Source: Aureimonas sp. Leaf427 | Lineage (GTDB): Bacteria; Pseudomonadota; Alphaproteobacteria; Rhizobiales; Rhizobiaceae | Assembly: GCF_001425485.1 (NCBI RefSeq) | Contig: NZ_LMQW01000017.1 | Span: forward strand, 1-45,599 | DNA length: 45,599 nucleotides | Direction of reading: 5' to 3' | In this document: in pieces, positions 14,262-23,522 of the stretch | How positions within the stretch are numbered: the stretch's first letter is position 1 | Layout of the letters: every line of letters begins with the position of its first letter | Program-made: the position numbers and the translations under genes | Notes under the pieces: generated by a model | Told to the model about the DNA's origin: nothing | The model's input: the letters and a program-made list of their open reading frames with translations, nothing else | Databases searched by the model: none

Positions 14262-15299
14262 ATGACCAAAACAGGTGACGATGCTGAGCAAGGCTTCCTT
14301 GTTGAGACGCAAGCTCTTGAGATGATGCGGTTCTATGCTGAAAACTATGATACGCTTATTTTCAGGGATCTCGATCCGAAGAAGAGCATCGAGACGATCG
14401 GCGACAAGCCACCGACTTGCCGCTTCTGCAAACGCTCCAAGCCGGAGGTCAAGTTTTCTAAAGATGCACACGTGGTGCCCGCGTTCGTCGGCAACAAGGT
14501 CCTCTTCAGCCGGTACGAATGCAACGAATGCAACGAACGCTTTTCCAAGTTCGAGGACGATCTGGCGAAGATGACGATGGGCGACCGAGCCCTTGGCCAA
14601 GTTCCCAAGAGAAAGGGCTATGCCTCCCTGAAGCCACAAGGGAAGAAATCCAGCTTCGAGCGCGGCCCAAACGGGGTTGTCATCAAGCAATATATGGATG
14701 AGGGCGTATTCACTGTCGACGCCGCGAACTCGCAGTTTATCACGACGTATGATACGCAGCCCTTTCGGCCGCTAGGAGCATATAAGGCTCTCGCCAAAAT
14801 TGCCTTTACGCTCCTGCCAGAGACGGAACTGTCACGATTTGAGGAACTACGGGTCTGGTTGCGCGAAAGTGACGTCGGATCGCGGAAGGTGTACGGCGGC
14901 AAGGCGCATTGGTGCTACCAGACGTTCATTCCGGGACCAAGTCCTTTTCCCAAACCGATCATCTCGTTGATGAGGAGAAGGGAGGGGGTTCATGCACCTT
15001 ACTTGATGCTTTTCCTCGCGTTCGGGAACTGGACCTATCAGATATTTCCGCCTTGCCCAGCAATGGATATCGCCTTGGCTGATAGGCCGATTCCCGTCAC
15101 TCCCTATCCTCACCTATACATGATGCAGCCGTGGCTGGCGCGAGGACCCATTCGATATTCGGAATTGTTCCTCGATCAAGAGGATCGGAAGTCGGAGCCA
15201 AGAGTATTGAAGATGCACTTTGACAAGATGGAACGCGGACCCCTTCCGGGGGAGGTTGCAGGCGCGCAGAACTTGCCCCCCCAAGCGCCGGACGAGTAA
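14262..15299 (+). CDS. HNH endonuclease-like protein (HNH_5 type)
   Basis: The 345-residue protein has a zinc-finger HNH layout near its N-terminus: CRFC (Cys53, Cys56), DAHVVPAFVGN with His70, and ECNECNERF (Cys87, Cys90, Asn91), a spacing I know from the HNH_5 group. The rest (residues 110-345) is unfamiliar; it may be a DNA- or RNA-recognition region. HNH proteins of this kind occur in defence islands and near mobile DNA, but its target is unknown. The gene is clearly lower in GC and less arginine-biased than its neighbours, so it was probably acquired separately. It stands alone on the plus strand. Confidence 0.78.
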   Translation: MTKTGDDAEQGFLVETQALEMMRFYAENYDTLIFRDLDPKKSIETIGDKPPTCRFCKRSKPEVKFSKDAHVVPAFVGNKVLFSRYECNECNERFSKFEDDLAKMTMGDRALGQVPKRKGYASLKPQGKKSSFERGPNGVVIKQYMDEGVFTVDAANSQFITTYDTQPFRPLGAYKALAKIAFTLLPETELSRFEELRVWLRESDVGSRKVYGGKAHWCYQTFIPGPSPFPKPIISLMRRREGVHAPYLMLFLAFGNWTYQIFPPCPAMDIALADRPIPVTPYPHLYMMQPWLARGPIRYSELFLDQEDRKSEPRVLKMHFDKMERGPLPGEVAGAQNLPPQAPDE

Positions 15300-15442
15300 A
15301 GCCTCGAAACTGGCGTTCGACGCCAATGGAGTAGAAAATCTCTCGTCAACGCTGTGGTCTGTTCCCAGCGGCCTTCTACTACAAGCTGAATTCGATGATG
15401 TTTTCGCATAACTGATGGCTCGAAAGGAGAGTGGAGCGGCGC

Positions 15443-16369
15443 TCACGCGCCGCCCGTGTCGAACCGCCAGACCGGGATGCCGAGCTTGCGAGCCTTGTCG
15501 GCGAGGTTGTCCTGGATGCCGGTGCCGGGCCAGACGAGGACGCCGATCGGCAGGACCGACAGCATCGCGTCGTTGCGCTTGAAGGGGGCGGCCTTGGCGT
15601 GCTTCGTCCAGTCGGGCTTGAAGGCGACCTGCGGCACCTTGCGGTGATCGGCCCAGCGCGAGGCGATCAGTTCGGCGCCTTTGGGGCTCCCGCCGTGCAG
15701 CAGCACCATGTCGGGGTGCTTGGCGTGGATGCGATCGAGTCTGGCCCAGATGCGCTGATGGTCGGAACAGTCGAGCCCGCCGGTGAAGGCGATCTTCGGT
15801 CCGACCGGCAGCATGACCTCGGTTTCCGCGCGGCGCTTGGCGGCGAGGAAGTCGCGGCTGTCGATCATCGCGGCGGTCAGGTTGCGGTGGTTGACCATCG
15901 AGCCGGTACGCGGGCGCCAGGGTGAGCGGGTCAGGCGCTCGAAGGCTTCCGATGCCTGGTCGCGCATCAGCTCGAAGGCGTCGCGGCGTTCGAGGAGCGT
16001 CTGCCCTTCCGCGACGTGGCGCTCCAGCTCGACCGACTTCACCTCGCTGCCATCCTGCTCGCGCTGCCCGCGGCGCTGCGCCTGCTCGTTGTCGTCCAGT
16101 TCGCGCTCGATGCGGATCGTGGCGCGATGGAAGACGTTGACGGTGGACCAGAGGAGATCGTCGAGATCGGGTTCGAGACGGGTGTCCTGCAACGTTCCGG
16201 CGATGGCGTCGAAGATCTCCGCGATCATGCCGGCGACGTCGGTGCCCTCGGGGAGCGGGCGGGGGTCCGGCTCGTCCTGGAAGGGGCGGTAGCCGTAGAG
16301 CTGGAGTTCCTGGAGGACGTGGTGCGTGGAGGAGGCTTCGTGTTCGGGTTCGATGTCGTGGCGGGCCAT
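15443..16369 (-). CDS. DUF2493 (SLOG-like) protein
   Basis: A 308-residue protein starting at ATG 16369 (MARHDIEPEHEASSTHHVLQELQLYGYRPFQDEPDPRPLPEGTD). The N-terminal half is the conserved, highly charged helical region seen in ICE copies of this family. The C-terminal third is the DUF2493 domain: KIAFTGGLDCSDHQRIWARLD, then DMVLLHGGSPKGAELIASRWAD, then VAFKPDW and LPIGVLVWPGTGIQDNLADKARKLGIPVWRF. This Rossmann-like fold belongs to the SLOG superfamily, which binds nucleotides or nucleotide-derived ligands. No catalytic role has been shown for the ICE members, to my knowledge. Confidence 0.88.
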   Translation of the reverse strand: MARHDIEPEHEASSTHHVLQELQLYGYRPFQDEPDPRPLPEGTDVAGMIAEIFDAIAGTLQDTRLEPDLDDLLWSTVNVFHRATIRIERELDDNEQAQRRGQREQDGSEVKSVELERHVAEGQTLLERRDAFELMRDQASEAFERLTRSPWRPRTGSMVNHRNLTAAMIDSRDFLAAKRRAETEVMLPVGPKIAFTGGLDCSDHQRIWARLDRIHAKHPDMVLLHGGSPKGAELIASRWADHRKVPQVAFKPDWTKHAKAAPFKRNDAMLSVLPIGVLVWPGTGIQDNLADKARKLGIPVWRFDTGGA

Positions 16370-16699
16370 GGGGCTGTTCCTTCGCCGGTCGTGACCGCGA
16401 CGCCCGCGGCCTTCCATGGCGACGACAGCCGTCGGGCGGCCCGGCCCTGCACCCGGCGCGAAGCGACCGGGCCGAAGCGTGAGCGGAGGATGGCGAGGCC
16501 GGCGATTTTGCTTCGCGATGCAAAGCGCGCTCGCGCGCGGCGGAAAATCGTCGGCCGCAGCCATTGCCGGGGCGGGCCGTTTGACGGCCGTTCGCCCTCT
16601 GCGGAAGGCCGGTGTCGCTGCTCTCTACGACCGCAGGGGAGAACAGCCGTCCCGCCACGATGACCACGTGCCCGATCTGCCGATCTCCCCTCCCTGCGT
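16370..16699. other. Gap between Toprim and DUF2493 genes, no gene seen
   Basis: The open frames here continue shadows of neighbouring genes. The stretch presumably holds the leader of the DUF2493 gene. No repeat, RNA gene or clear promoter was recognised. Confidence 0.5.
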
Positions 16700-17731
16700 T
16701 CAGGCTGCCAACACCATGAAGCGTGCGACGTCCTGTGGCAGGATCTGCGTGCGGAGCGCCGTCCGCAGCCCCTCAATGCCGAACGCGACGAGATCATCGT
16801 TGAAGTCGCCGAGCGTCGGAACCAGCACCACCGCCTCGATCCCGGCCGCCTCCGCTCGGGCCGCCAATGTCGCCGCCATCGCCTCGCCGGCCTCGCCATT
16901 GTCGCGGGCGACGTAGAGCCGGCGCAGCGTGTCGGGCAGCAGCAGGGAGCCGAGATGGGCGGCGGAGAGCGCCGCCACTGCCGGCAGGTCGGGCAGACCT
17001 GAGCGAACGGACAGCATCGTCTCGATGCCCTCGCCGGCGGCCTGAACCTCCGAGCCGATCCCGAACCGGACACCGTGTCCGAGAAGGTCGCCCATCACCT
17101 TGCGCTGCGTGTCGATCGGCGCCTTGCCGGAGCCGTCGGGGGCGAGCCAGGTCCGGTGCGTGCCGGTCTGGCGGCCGGCAAGATCGGTGATGCGGGCGAG
17201 CAGCGCCGGCCATGTCTCGGTCGGGCCGTCGTCGGGGCGGTAGTAGCAGCGCGGATGGAAGCGCAAGGCGTCGGTTCCGTGCAGAGCCGTAATGCCGCGT
17301 CGGCGCAGACACGTTTCGCCGATCGTGCCGCTGATCGGCCTGCCCATGGCGAACAGCCGCCGCGCCGCCTCGACCGAACCCGATGGTGCTGGTGCCGTGT
17401 GCTGCCTTGCCGGTTCCGGTTCGGGATGCGGCAGGCTGAGAAAGGATCGGGCTTCCTCGGCTACGTCGGCGAAGTCGATCAGGCCAAGCGCCTCGCGGAT
17501 CACGTCGAGGAGATCGCCATGCTCGCCGCTCTCGGCGTCCATCCACTTGCCCGCCGGTCCCTTCGGCGTGTCGCGCAGTCGCACGAACATCGAGCGGCCC
17601 GGCGTGTTGCGGACATCGCCGACCTGCCAGTAGTGGCCCTGCCGGCGGCCGTTTCCGAGATAGTGGCGGCACACCGCCTCGGCCTGCCGGCCGAGACGCT
17701 GCGCCAGTTCGGAAGCGTCAAGGCGGGCCAT
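16700..17731 (-). CDS. Toprim-domain primase-like protein
   Basis: This 343-residue protein resembles the DUF7146/Toprim proteins of conjugative elements. The N-terminal part (LAQRLGRQAEAVCRHYLGNGRRQGHYWQVGDVRNTPGRSMFVRL) is like the substrate-binding region of small primases. The middle contains RRGITALHGTDALRFHPRCYY. The Toprim signatures are AGEGIETMLSVRSGLP (the EG motif) and YVARDNGEAGEAMAATLAARA with VLVPTLGDFNDDL (acidic pair). It may prime the complementary strand after transfer. Its ATG (17731) overlaps the helicase stop by one base (TGATG), so the two are co-translated. Confidence 0.86.
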   Translation of the reverse strand: MARLDASELAQRLGRQAEAVCRHYLGNGRRQGHYWQVGDVRNTPGRSMFVRLRDTPKGPAGKWMDAESGEHGDLLDVIREALGLIDFADVAEEARSFLSLPHPEPEPARQHTAPAPSGSVEAARRLFAMGRPISGTIGETCLRRRGITALHGTDALRFHPRCYYRPDDGPTETWPALLARITDLAGRQTGTHRTWLAPDGSGKAPIDTQRKVMGDLLGHGVRFGIGSEVQAAGEGIETMLSVRSGLPDLPAVAALSAAHLGSLLLPDTLRRLYVARDNGEAGEAMAATLAARAEAAGIEAVVLVPTLGDFNDDLVAFGIEGLRTALRTQILPQDVARFMVLAA

Positions 17732-20700
17732 CACGCCGCCTCCCGCTCGGCGACGTGCTCGACCGGGTATGTGTCGAGCAGCCGGGCGAGCACCGCCGGC
17801 CCATCCGTGCCGACCGGAACGAAGAAGCGCAGTTTCCACGAGATGATCTCGGTGAAGAGCCCATAGGCGCGCAGCCGCTCGCGCATGGCCTGGGTGAAGC
17901 CCGTCAATTCGATCCGCTCGCCGCCCATCACCCGGACGCGGCGGAGCTGAAGCTTCTCGGCAAGGTCGAGGATCGTCCGGCCCTCGACCAGCGCGGCATA
18001 GGCCTGGTCCGGCGTCAGCTTCGGCGTTCCAATGGCCAGAGCGTTGATCGCCCAAGCGGGCGAGACGCGGCGACCGATGATGCGCTCCCCTTCGTCGGTC
18101 TGGAGCCGATAGACGCGCGTCGACTCGTCCGGAAGCCGCTTCCAAATCGGCAGCAGCAGCCCCGCGACCATGTGGAAGATCGAGTCCGCGAACTCCGGCA
18201 CTTCGGCCAGTTCGGCTTCCCAGGCGGCGGCGAAGGCGGTGCGGTCAGCCTCCATCCAGTGACTCTCGGCGAGCGCGCCGAGCGGCATGCCAAGTGCTTC
18301 CATCGGCCGGACGAGGCGGACCCGGCGCTCGATCTCGCCATCGTCGAGCATCAGCGAGGGCGCGGCCATTTGCATGGCGGCCCGGCCCGATCGCTCGTTG
18401 ACGAGCAGCCGGGCATGACGCTCGCCAAGCCGAGACAGCGCCTCTTCGACCGTCACCGGCCGGTTCCGGCGGCGCTCGGTGATCGTCAACAGGCGCGTTT
18501 CGGCACCGGTGCGCGGATGGCTGTAGATCGTCTGCCGATCCCTGACGGTGAAGCTTTCCGCCGTCAGCGTCTCCAACCCGACATCGTAGATGCCGGCCGC
18601 GACCGCGCCCTCAACCTTGGCGGCGAGGAGTTGTTCGAAGGCGGTAAAGAGGATGCCCTGAAGTCCGATGGTGAGTGCCAGCAGGCGGTTGAGGAACGTG
18701 GTGATCGGGGGCAGTTCGTCCTTGATGCCGCCGGAGCGATCCATCAGTTCCAGCCCGGTCGCCGCTTCGAAACGCTCGAGCGAGCAGCCCTCGATACGAC
18801 CGCGCATGAGCAGCAGGTAGAGTTGGCGCAGAGCGGCGCGGGCGTAGGGGCTTTCCAGATTGTCCTCGGTACGGAACAGCCCCTGACCGCCGGTCTGCCG
18901 CGACCCGCGGGTGATCGCGCCGAGCGTGTCGAGCCGCCGAGCGATGGTAGAGAGGAAGCGCTTCTCCGCCTTCACGTCGGTCGCGATCGGGCGAAAGAGC
19001 GGCGGCTGCGCCTGATTGGTGCGATGGGTCCGGCCAAGGCCCTGGATCGCGGCATCCGCCTTCCAGCCGGGCTCCAGCAGATAGTGGACACGCAGCCGCC
19101 GGTTCCGCGCCGACAGTTCGGCATGGTAGGAGCGGCCGGTGCCGCCAGCGTCCGAGAACACCAGCACGCGCTTGGCGTCGTCCATGAAGGCGGCCGTCTC
19201 GGCGAGATTGGCGGAGGCGGCGCGGTTCTCGACCGCCAGCCGGTCGTGCCCGCCTGTGCTGGATTTGCGCACGATGCGGCGCGAGCGGCCGGTGACTTCG
19301 GCCACGACCTCCGTGCCGAAGTGCTGGACGATCTGGTCGAGAGCGCCGGGTACGGGATCGAGCGAGGCCAGCCGTTCGATCAGGTCGTCGCGCCGCCGGA
19401 CGGCTTCGCGGCTTTCGACCGGCTGGCCGTCGCGGAAGACGGGCCGCGAGAACATGTTGCCCTCGGCGTCGGTGTAGAGCTCGTAGAGCTGCACCGGGAA
19501 GGAATGCTGGAGGTAGGTGAGGACGTACTCACGCGGCGTGATGTCGACGCAAACGTCGTTCCATTCCTCCGTCGGGATCTCGGCGAGCCGGCGTTCGGTC
19601 AGCGCTTCGCCGGTCGAGACGATCTGCACGACGGCGGTGTGTCCGGCGGTCAGGTCCGCCTCGATCGAGCGGATCAGCGTCACTGTCTTCATGCCGGTGA
19701 GGAGATGGCCGAAGAAGCGCTGCTTGGTGCTTTCGAAGGCCGAGCGGGCGGCGGACTTCGCCTGCCGGTTCAGCGTGACGCCACCGCCACTGGGCGCGCC
19801 GGTGATGTTGGCCGCCTGCATCGCGGCGTCCAGATGGTTGTGGATGACGGCGAAGGCGTCGGCATAGGCGTCGTAGATGCGGCGTTGCTCATCCGTCAGC
19901 GCATGTTCGACCAACTCGTATTCGACGCCGTCGAACGACAGCGAGCGAGCGGTGTAGAGACCGAGCGCGCGCAGGTCCCGCGCCAGCACCTCCATCGCCG
20001 CGACACCCCCGTCCTCGATCGCGGTGACGAATTCCGCGCGGGTCGCGAAGGGAAAGTCCTCGCCGCCCCAGAGGCCGAGGCGCTGCGCATAGGCGAGATT
20101 GTGGACGCTGGTCGCGCCGGTCGCCGAGACATAGACGATGCGCGCGTTCGGCAGAGCGTGCTGGAGGCGCAGGCCCGCGCGCCCCTGCTGCGAGGGGGCG
20201 ACATCGCCGCGCTCGCCCTTGCCGCCCGCGGCGTTCTGCATGGCATGGCTCTCGTCGAAGACGATCACTCCGTCGAAGTCGGAGCCCAGCCATTCCACGA
20301 TCTGCCTGACGCGCGAAAGCTTCTCCCCGCGGTCGTCGGAGCGCAGCGTGGCATAGGTGGTAAAAAGAAAGCCTTCGGGCAGCGTGATCGGCCGCCCTTG
20401 CGCGAATCGCGACAGCGGGGTGACCAGCAACCGCTCCAGCCCGAGCGCGGCGACATCCCGCTGGGCGTCCTCGATCAGCTTGTCGGACTTGGAAATCCAG
20501 ACCGCCTTGCGCCGTCCCTGCAGCCAGTTGTCGAGAATGATGGCGGCGGACTCGCGTCCCTTGCCGACGCCGGTGCCGTCGCCGATCATGAAGCCCTGGC
20601 GGAAGCGCACGGCGTTCCCGGCGTCGTCGCGCGCGGCGGAAACGAGATCGAGCGTCTCGTCCACGATCCAGGACCCGGCGAGATGGGCGGCATGCGCCTC

Positions 20701-22092
20701 GCCGGCATAGATCACGGTTTCCAGCTGCGCCTCCGACAGACGGGCGAGGATGTCCTTCGGCAGGGTCGGACGATAGCCGGGCCGGGGCGGCGCCACCGAC
20801 GCCATGGCAGCGGACTGCACGAGCGTCGTCGGGTGCGGCTGCGCGCCGGGGATGCGGATCGACTGCAATCCGTAGGTCTCGTAGATCGCGTCGGTGAGGT
20901 TCGCGCTCTCGGGCGGCGTCCAGTCGATCGTCTCGTAGGCGAGCGGTACGCCCTCGACGTCCAGCGTCGCGTGCTGCGGCCGGCGAGTGGTGGCGACCGG
21001 CGCGGTTGAGGGGTTCCGCAGCCAGGTGGTCACACCGCGCGGCGCGGCCGTCGCCGCGACCGGCACCGCTGGCAGCAAGACAGGCCGACGCGGCGGCACG
21101 TTCGCCTCGATCCAGCCGAGCAGCGTGGCGGCGTCGGGTGCCCTGCCTGGCGAGACCGGAAAGTTCGTCGGATCGTCGGCGGGCACCTTGTCGACGACGG
21201 TGAGCCGCGTCGGGAAGGTCGTGCCGTGCTTCGCGTAGACCGAACCGGCGATCGTCGCGGTGAACACCACGCGACCGCTGGCCTGAAGCCCGGCGAAGGC
21301 GTCGCGCCAGTCCGGCATGTCGGGACCGACGTTCGCGCCGGTGATCGCGACGAGGCGTCCGCCCTCGGCGAGACGCGCGAGCGCCGAGGCGATGTGGCGG
21401 AAGCCTGCATCCTGAACGCGGCCGGAGACATTCGGCATCGCCGAGAAAGGCGGGTTCATCAGCACCACGGACGGCACCGCCGCTGGATCGAGATGATCGT
21501 CGACCTGCGCCGCGTCGAAGCGGGTGACCGTGAGGGCCGGAAACAGCGAGGCGAGCAGGCTGGCGCGCGTGTCCGCCAGTTCGTTGAGGATCAGCGACGC
21601 TCCGGCCGTCTCTGCAAGGATGGCGAGAAGGCCGGTGCCGGCGGACGGTTCCAGCACACGGTCGGCGGGCACGATCGCGGCTGCGGTCAGTGCCGCCAGC
21701 CCGAGCGGCAACGGCGTCGAGAACTGCTGGAACGCCTGCGCTTCCTCCGATCGGCGGGTGTGCGTCGGCAGGAGCGCCAGCACCTTCGCCAGGACGCAAA
21801 GGCGCGAAGCCGGAGACACGGCTTTACGGAACAGCGCCGTTCCGTATTTGCGCAGGAACAGGACGGTCGCCACTTCGCACGCCCCGTAGGCAGCCTTCCA
21901 GTCCCAGGCGCCGGTCGCGTCGGATGCGCCGAAGGCACTCTCCATCGCCACTCGAAGGGCGGCAGCATCGACGGTTTCACCGCGTTCGAGGCGGGGCAGG
22001 ATCTGGCGGGCGGCTGCGAGGATGTCCGCTGCCGGATCGGGGCCAGGCGAAGCCGGCGCGATCGGTGCGGTGACGGGCAACATGACGTTCAT
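17731..22092 (-). CDS. Strawberry-notch-like methyltransferase/helicase fusion
   Basis: This 1453-residue protein joins two machines. The N-terminal class I methyltransferase domain shows EPSAGTG (residues 148-154) and NPPFSAM (213-219), the latter typical of N6-adenine methylation. The superfamily-2 helicase region shows the GDGTGVGKGR loop (504-513), FDESHAMQN (612-620), then strawberry-notch motifs and the C-terminal helicase half with VLVFSDAGGTGRSYHAELSARNRRLRVHYLLEPGWKADAAIQGLGRTHRTNQ. Such giants are common in ICEs and phage-like elements; they may process DNA during transfer or protect it. It is preceded by a conserved leader hairpin and followed by the Toprim gene. Confidence 0.92.
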   Translation of the reverse strand: MNVMLPVTAPIAPASPGPDPAADILAAARQILPRLERGETVDAAALRVAMESAFGASDATGAWDWKAAYGACEVATVLFLRKYGTALFRKAVSPASRLCVLAKVLALLPTHTRRSEEAQAFQQFSTPLPLGLAALTAAAIVPADRVLEPSAGTGLLAILAETAGASLILNELADTRASLLASLFPALTVTRFDAAQVDDHLDPAAVPSVVLMNPPFSAMPNVSGRVQDAGFRHIASALARLAEGGRLVAITGANVGPDMPDWRDAFAGLQASGRVVFTATIAGSVYAKHGTTFPTRLTVVDKVPADDPTNFPVSPGRAPDAATLLGWIEANVPPRRPVLLPAVPVAATAAPRGVTTWLRNPSTAPVATTRRPQHATLDVEGVPLAYETIDWTPPESANLTDAIYETYGLQSIRIPGAQPHPTTLVQSAAMASVAPPRPGYRPTLPKDILARLSEAQLETVIYAGEAHAAHLAGSWIVDETLDLVSAARDDAGNAVRFRQGFMIGDGTGVGKGRESAAIILDNWLQGRRKAVWISKSDKLIEDAQRDVAALGLERLLVTPLSRFAQGRPITLPEGFLFTTYATLRSDDRGEKLSRVRQIVEWLGSDFDGVIVFDESHAMQNAAGGKGERGDVAPSQQGRAGLRLQHALPNARIVYVSATGATSVHNLAYAQRLGLWGGEDFPFATRAEFVTAIEDGGVAAMEVLARDLRALGLYTARSLSFDGVEYELVEHALTDEQRRIYDAYADAFAVIHNHLDAAMQAANITGAPSGGGVTLNRQAKSAARSAFESTKQRFFGHLLTGMKTVTLIRSIEADLTAGHTAVVQIVSTGEALTERRLAEIPTEEWNDVCVDITPREYVLTYLQHSFPVQLYELYTDAEGNMFSRPVFRDGQPVESREAVRRRDDLIERLASLDPVPGALDQIVQHFGTEVVAEVTGRSRRIVRKSSTGGHDRLAVENRAASANLAETAAFMDDAKRVLVFSDAGGTGRSYHAELSARNRRLRVHYLLEPGWKADAAIQGLGRTHRTNQAQPPLFRPIATDVKAEKRFLSTIARRLDTLGAITRGSRQTGGQGLFRTEDNLESPYARAALRQLYLLLMRGRIEGCSLERFEAATGLELMDRSGGIKDELPPITTFLNRLLALTIGLQGILFTAFEQLLAAKVEGAVAAGIYDVGLETLTAESFTVRDRQTIYSHPRTGAETRLLTITERRRNRPVTVEEALSRLGERHARLLVNERSGRAAMQMAAPSLMLDDGEIERRVRLVRPMEALGMPLGALAESHWMEADRTAFAAAWEAELAEVPEFADSIFHMVAGLLLPIWKRLPDESTRVYRLQTDEGERIIGRRVSPAWAINALAIGTPKLTPDQAYAALVEGRTILDLAEKLQLRRVRVMGGERIELTGFTQAMRERLRAYGLFTEIISWKLRFFVPVGTDGPAVLARLLDTYPVEHVAEREAA

Positions 22093-22125
22093 GGGGGAAC
22101 CTCGGGAGAGCTGAGACAGGACGAA

Positions 22126-22157
22126 CCCCGCTGACGCTCTCTCTCGATCCGCCGGGG
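22126..22157 (-). promoter_or_regulatory. Conserved leader hairpin, copy 1 (helicase gene)
   Basis: A stem of CCCCG (22126-22130) and CGGGG (22153-22157) encloses GCTCTCTCTCGATCC about 45 bases before the helicase start. The loop motif recurs before ArdB, ParB and DUF932 genes (see their entries). In the transcript it reads GGATCGAGAGAGAGC. Confidence 0.5.
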
Positions 22158-22208
22158 CTCACCCCCTTCCGGCCCCGCTCGGACTCTCGCCCGCCCGGCA
22201 TAGGAAAA

Positions 22209-22233
22209 GCGCGCCACCGTCACGGCGGCGCGC
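22209..22233 (-). terminator. Rho-independent terminator of the ArdB gene
   Basis: Read on the minus strand, GCGCGCC and GGCGCGC (22227-22233 and 22209-22215) form a strong stem with further pairing inside, directly followed by TTTTCC. It starts about 20 bases after the antirestriction gene stop. This is a textbook intrinsic terminator. Confidence 0.75.
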
Positions 22234-22252
22234 TGGTCGGGAACGGCGGGCG

Positions 22253-22684
22253 TCAGTCGATCGCGCCCAAGATCGCGCGCGCTTCCGCGTGGTCGGCCGC
22301 AAACGCGTAGAGGCGCGCATAGGCGTTCGCCATGCGGTCGGAGCGGTCTCGGAACGACAGGTGCGAGAAGGCGAACAGCGTCGCGATGATCCCAGCGGCG
22401 TCTGCCGACACCTCGCCCTCGTAGTCGTTGGTCGTGCAGTGGATGCGGAACCGACCGTCCGACGCCGGGCGCAGGTAGAGCGGCGTGCCGTCCCGTTCGA
22501 GGAAGTCCCAGAACCCGCCGCCGTAGTCGGGGCTGAGCCGATCCAGGAAATGATAGACGGTGTGCTCGCCGACGATGAGCAGCGGCAAGCCGAACAGCGC
22601 CGGCAGGAAGTCCATGCGGCGCTCGTCGGAGACGAGGTCGGCGATGAGCGGGACGTTCACAGCGACAGAAGCGGAAGCGGTCAT
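22253..22684 (-). CDS. ardB: ArdB/KlcA-type antirestriction protein
   Basis: This 143-residue acidic protein matches the ArdB/KlcA family: RRMDFLPALFGLPLLIVGEHTVYHFLDRLSPDYGGGFWDFLERDGTPLYLRP and YRIHCTTNDYEGEVSADAAGIIATLFAFSHLSF. Members protect incoming DNA against type I restriction by an indirect mechanism. The encoded region is on the side of the oriT predicted to enter first, which fits an early-expressed establishment gene. A conserved leader hairpin precedes it and an intrinsic terminator follows, so it is its own unit, immediately next to the inserted island. Confidence 0.86.
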   Translation of the reverse strand: MTASASVAVNVPLIADLVSDERRMDFLPALFGLPLLIVGEHTVYHFLDRLSPDYGGGFWDFLERDGTPLYLRPASDGRFRIHCTTNDYEGEVSADAAGIIATLFAFSHLSFRDRSDRMANAYARLYAFAADHAEARAILGAID

Positions 22685-22711
22685 CGGGTTCTCCGGGAGA
22701 GCGGGATGGAG

Positions 22712-22750
22712 GCGAGCCGCGCGGTGCTCTCTCGACCCGCACCGGCTCGC
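22712..22750 (-). promoter_or_regulatory. Conserved leader hairpin, copy 2 (ArdB gene)
   Basis: A perfect 8-bp stem, GCGAGCCG (22712-22719) and CGGCTCGC (22743-22750), encloses GCTCTCTCGACCCGC about 28-66 bases before the ArdB start. The loop motif CTCTCTCGA-CC is shared with three other leaders in this window. Confidence 0.55.
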
Positions 22751-22914
22751 TCCCGTCCCGGCCGCCTCTCGCTCTCGCCGCCTGACGAGGCGGCCAACTG
22801 ATCGTCGGACCTTGGGACAAACCCGTCATTCCGAGGCCACAGGTTCAGCGTCAGCTTTTGCCGGAAGCCGACGTTCAGCGTCTGTTCGTGTGGCGTGGTT
22901 TGCGACGATGACGA

Positions 22915-23457
22915 TCAGGCGATCTTGGTACCGACCGTCGAGCGTGCCGTCTCGACGACGGCGCGCTGCAATGCCTCGCCGCGCTCGTTCATGAGTTCGA
23001 CCGCCCGCTGGAACTTGGTGCCATGCTCCTGAGCAGGAACTTCGCCGTACCGCCTGTAGTCGCGCTTCATCGCGTGAGTGACTTCGTTGAAGGCGTCGCG
23101 CGCGGCGAACAACTCGTCCAACGCGGGCCTGACCGAGGGGAAGTAGAGGGCAACCAGCATCTCCATCACCTCTGCGCCCTCGTGCTTCCCCGGGTTCGAG
23201 CCGCTGGCTATCTGAAGGTCCAGCATCTGGTTCCAGTCGATCTTCCCGCGAAGCACTGGATAGTAGGTGAGCGCATGCTGGCCGAGGACCTTCGCGTACT
23301 GGTCGACCGCGAGATAAAGCGTCTCCGCTTTTCCCCGCAGGAACTCGAAGCGGTCCTTGCTCCGATTCAGCCGGCTAGTGACGAAGGCAGACGTGACGCC
23401 GCTCGCCAAGATCGTGGCGATGCCCAGGCCGAGCGTGATCCAAGCGGCCGCGTTCAT
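22915..23457 (-). CDS. Single-helix membrane protein, last gene of the island operon
   Basis: A 180-residue protein starting at ATG 23457: MNAAAWITLGLGIATILASGVTSAFVTSRLNRSKDRFEFLRGKAETLYLAVDQ. The first 27 residues are a membrane helix with the rest facing the cytoplasm; the body is helical (DNA-free look, charged) and includes LYFPSVRPALDELFAARDAFNEVTHAMKRDYRRYG. Its ATG overlaps the stop of a 22-residue frame just upstream (ATGA, 23457-23454), and the frame before it ends in the same way, so it is translated at the end of the 33.9-22.9 kb operon. One-helix membrane partners are common in toxin or immunity systems. The family is not recognised. Confidence 0.78.
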   Translation of the reverse strand: MNAAAWITLGLGIATILASGVTSAFVTSRLNRSKDRFEFLRGKAETLYLAVDQYAKVLGQHALTYYPVLRGKIDWNQMLDLQIASGSNPGKHEGAEVMEMLVALYFPSVRPALDELFAARDAFNEVTHAMKRDYRRYGEVPAQEHGTKFQRAVELMNERGEALQRAVVETARSTVGTKIA

Positions 23458-23522
23458 GCTACTAGGCCTCGCCGCTGCGCCCGCACGTCGGCATCGCTCA
23501 ATCCACGCACGGCGGTCCTCAT
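23454..23522 (-). CDS. Tiny 22-residue frame between two overlapping genes
   Basis: MRTAVRGLSDADVRAQRRGLVA starts at ATG 23522 in a TGATG overlap with the truncated methyltransferase and ends in an ATGA overlap with the membrane protein. It may be a real coupling peptide, or the frame-shifted tail of a methyltransferase that lost its middle. It is kept because both overlaps are exact. Confidence 0.35.
   Translation of the reverse strand: MRTAVRGLSDADVRAQRRGLVA

Noticed and set aside
17755-21009. 1084-residue plus-strand open frame opposite the helicase
   Set aside because: Antisense shadow. The minus strand encodes the recognisable methyltransferase-helicase; the plus frame is Arg/Gly/Asp-rich with no domain.
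19889-21799. 636-residue second minus-strand frame inside the helicase
   Set aside because: Out-of-frame shadow; no motif, and the helicase frame is continuous over the same range.
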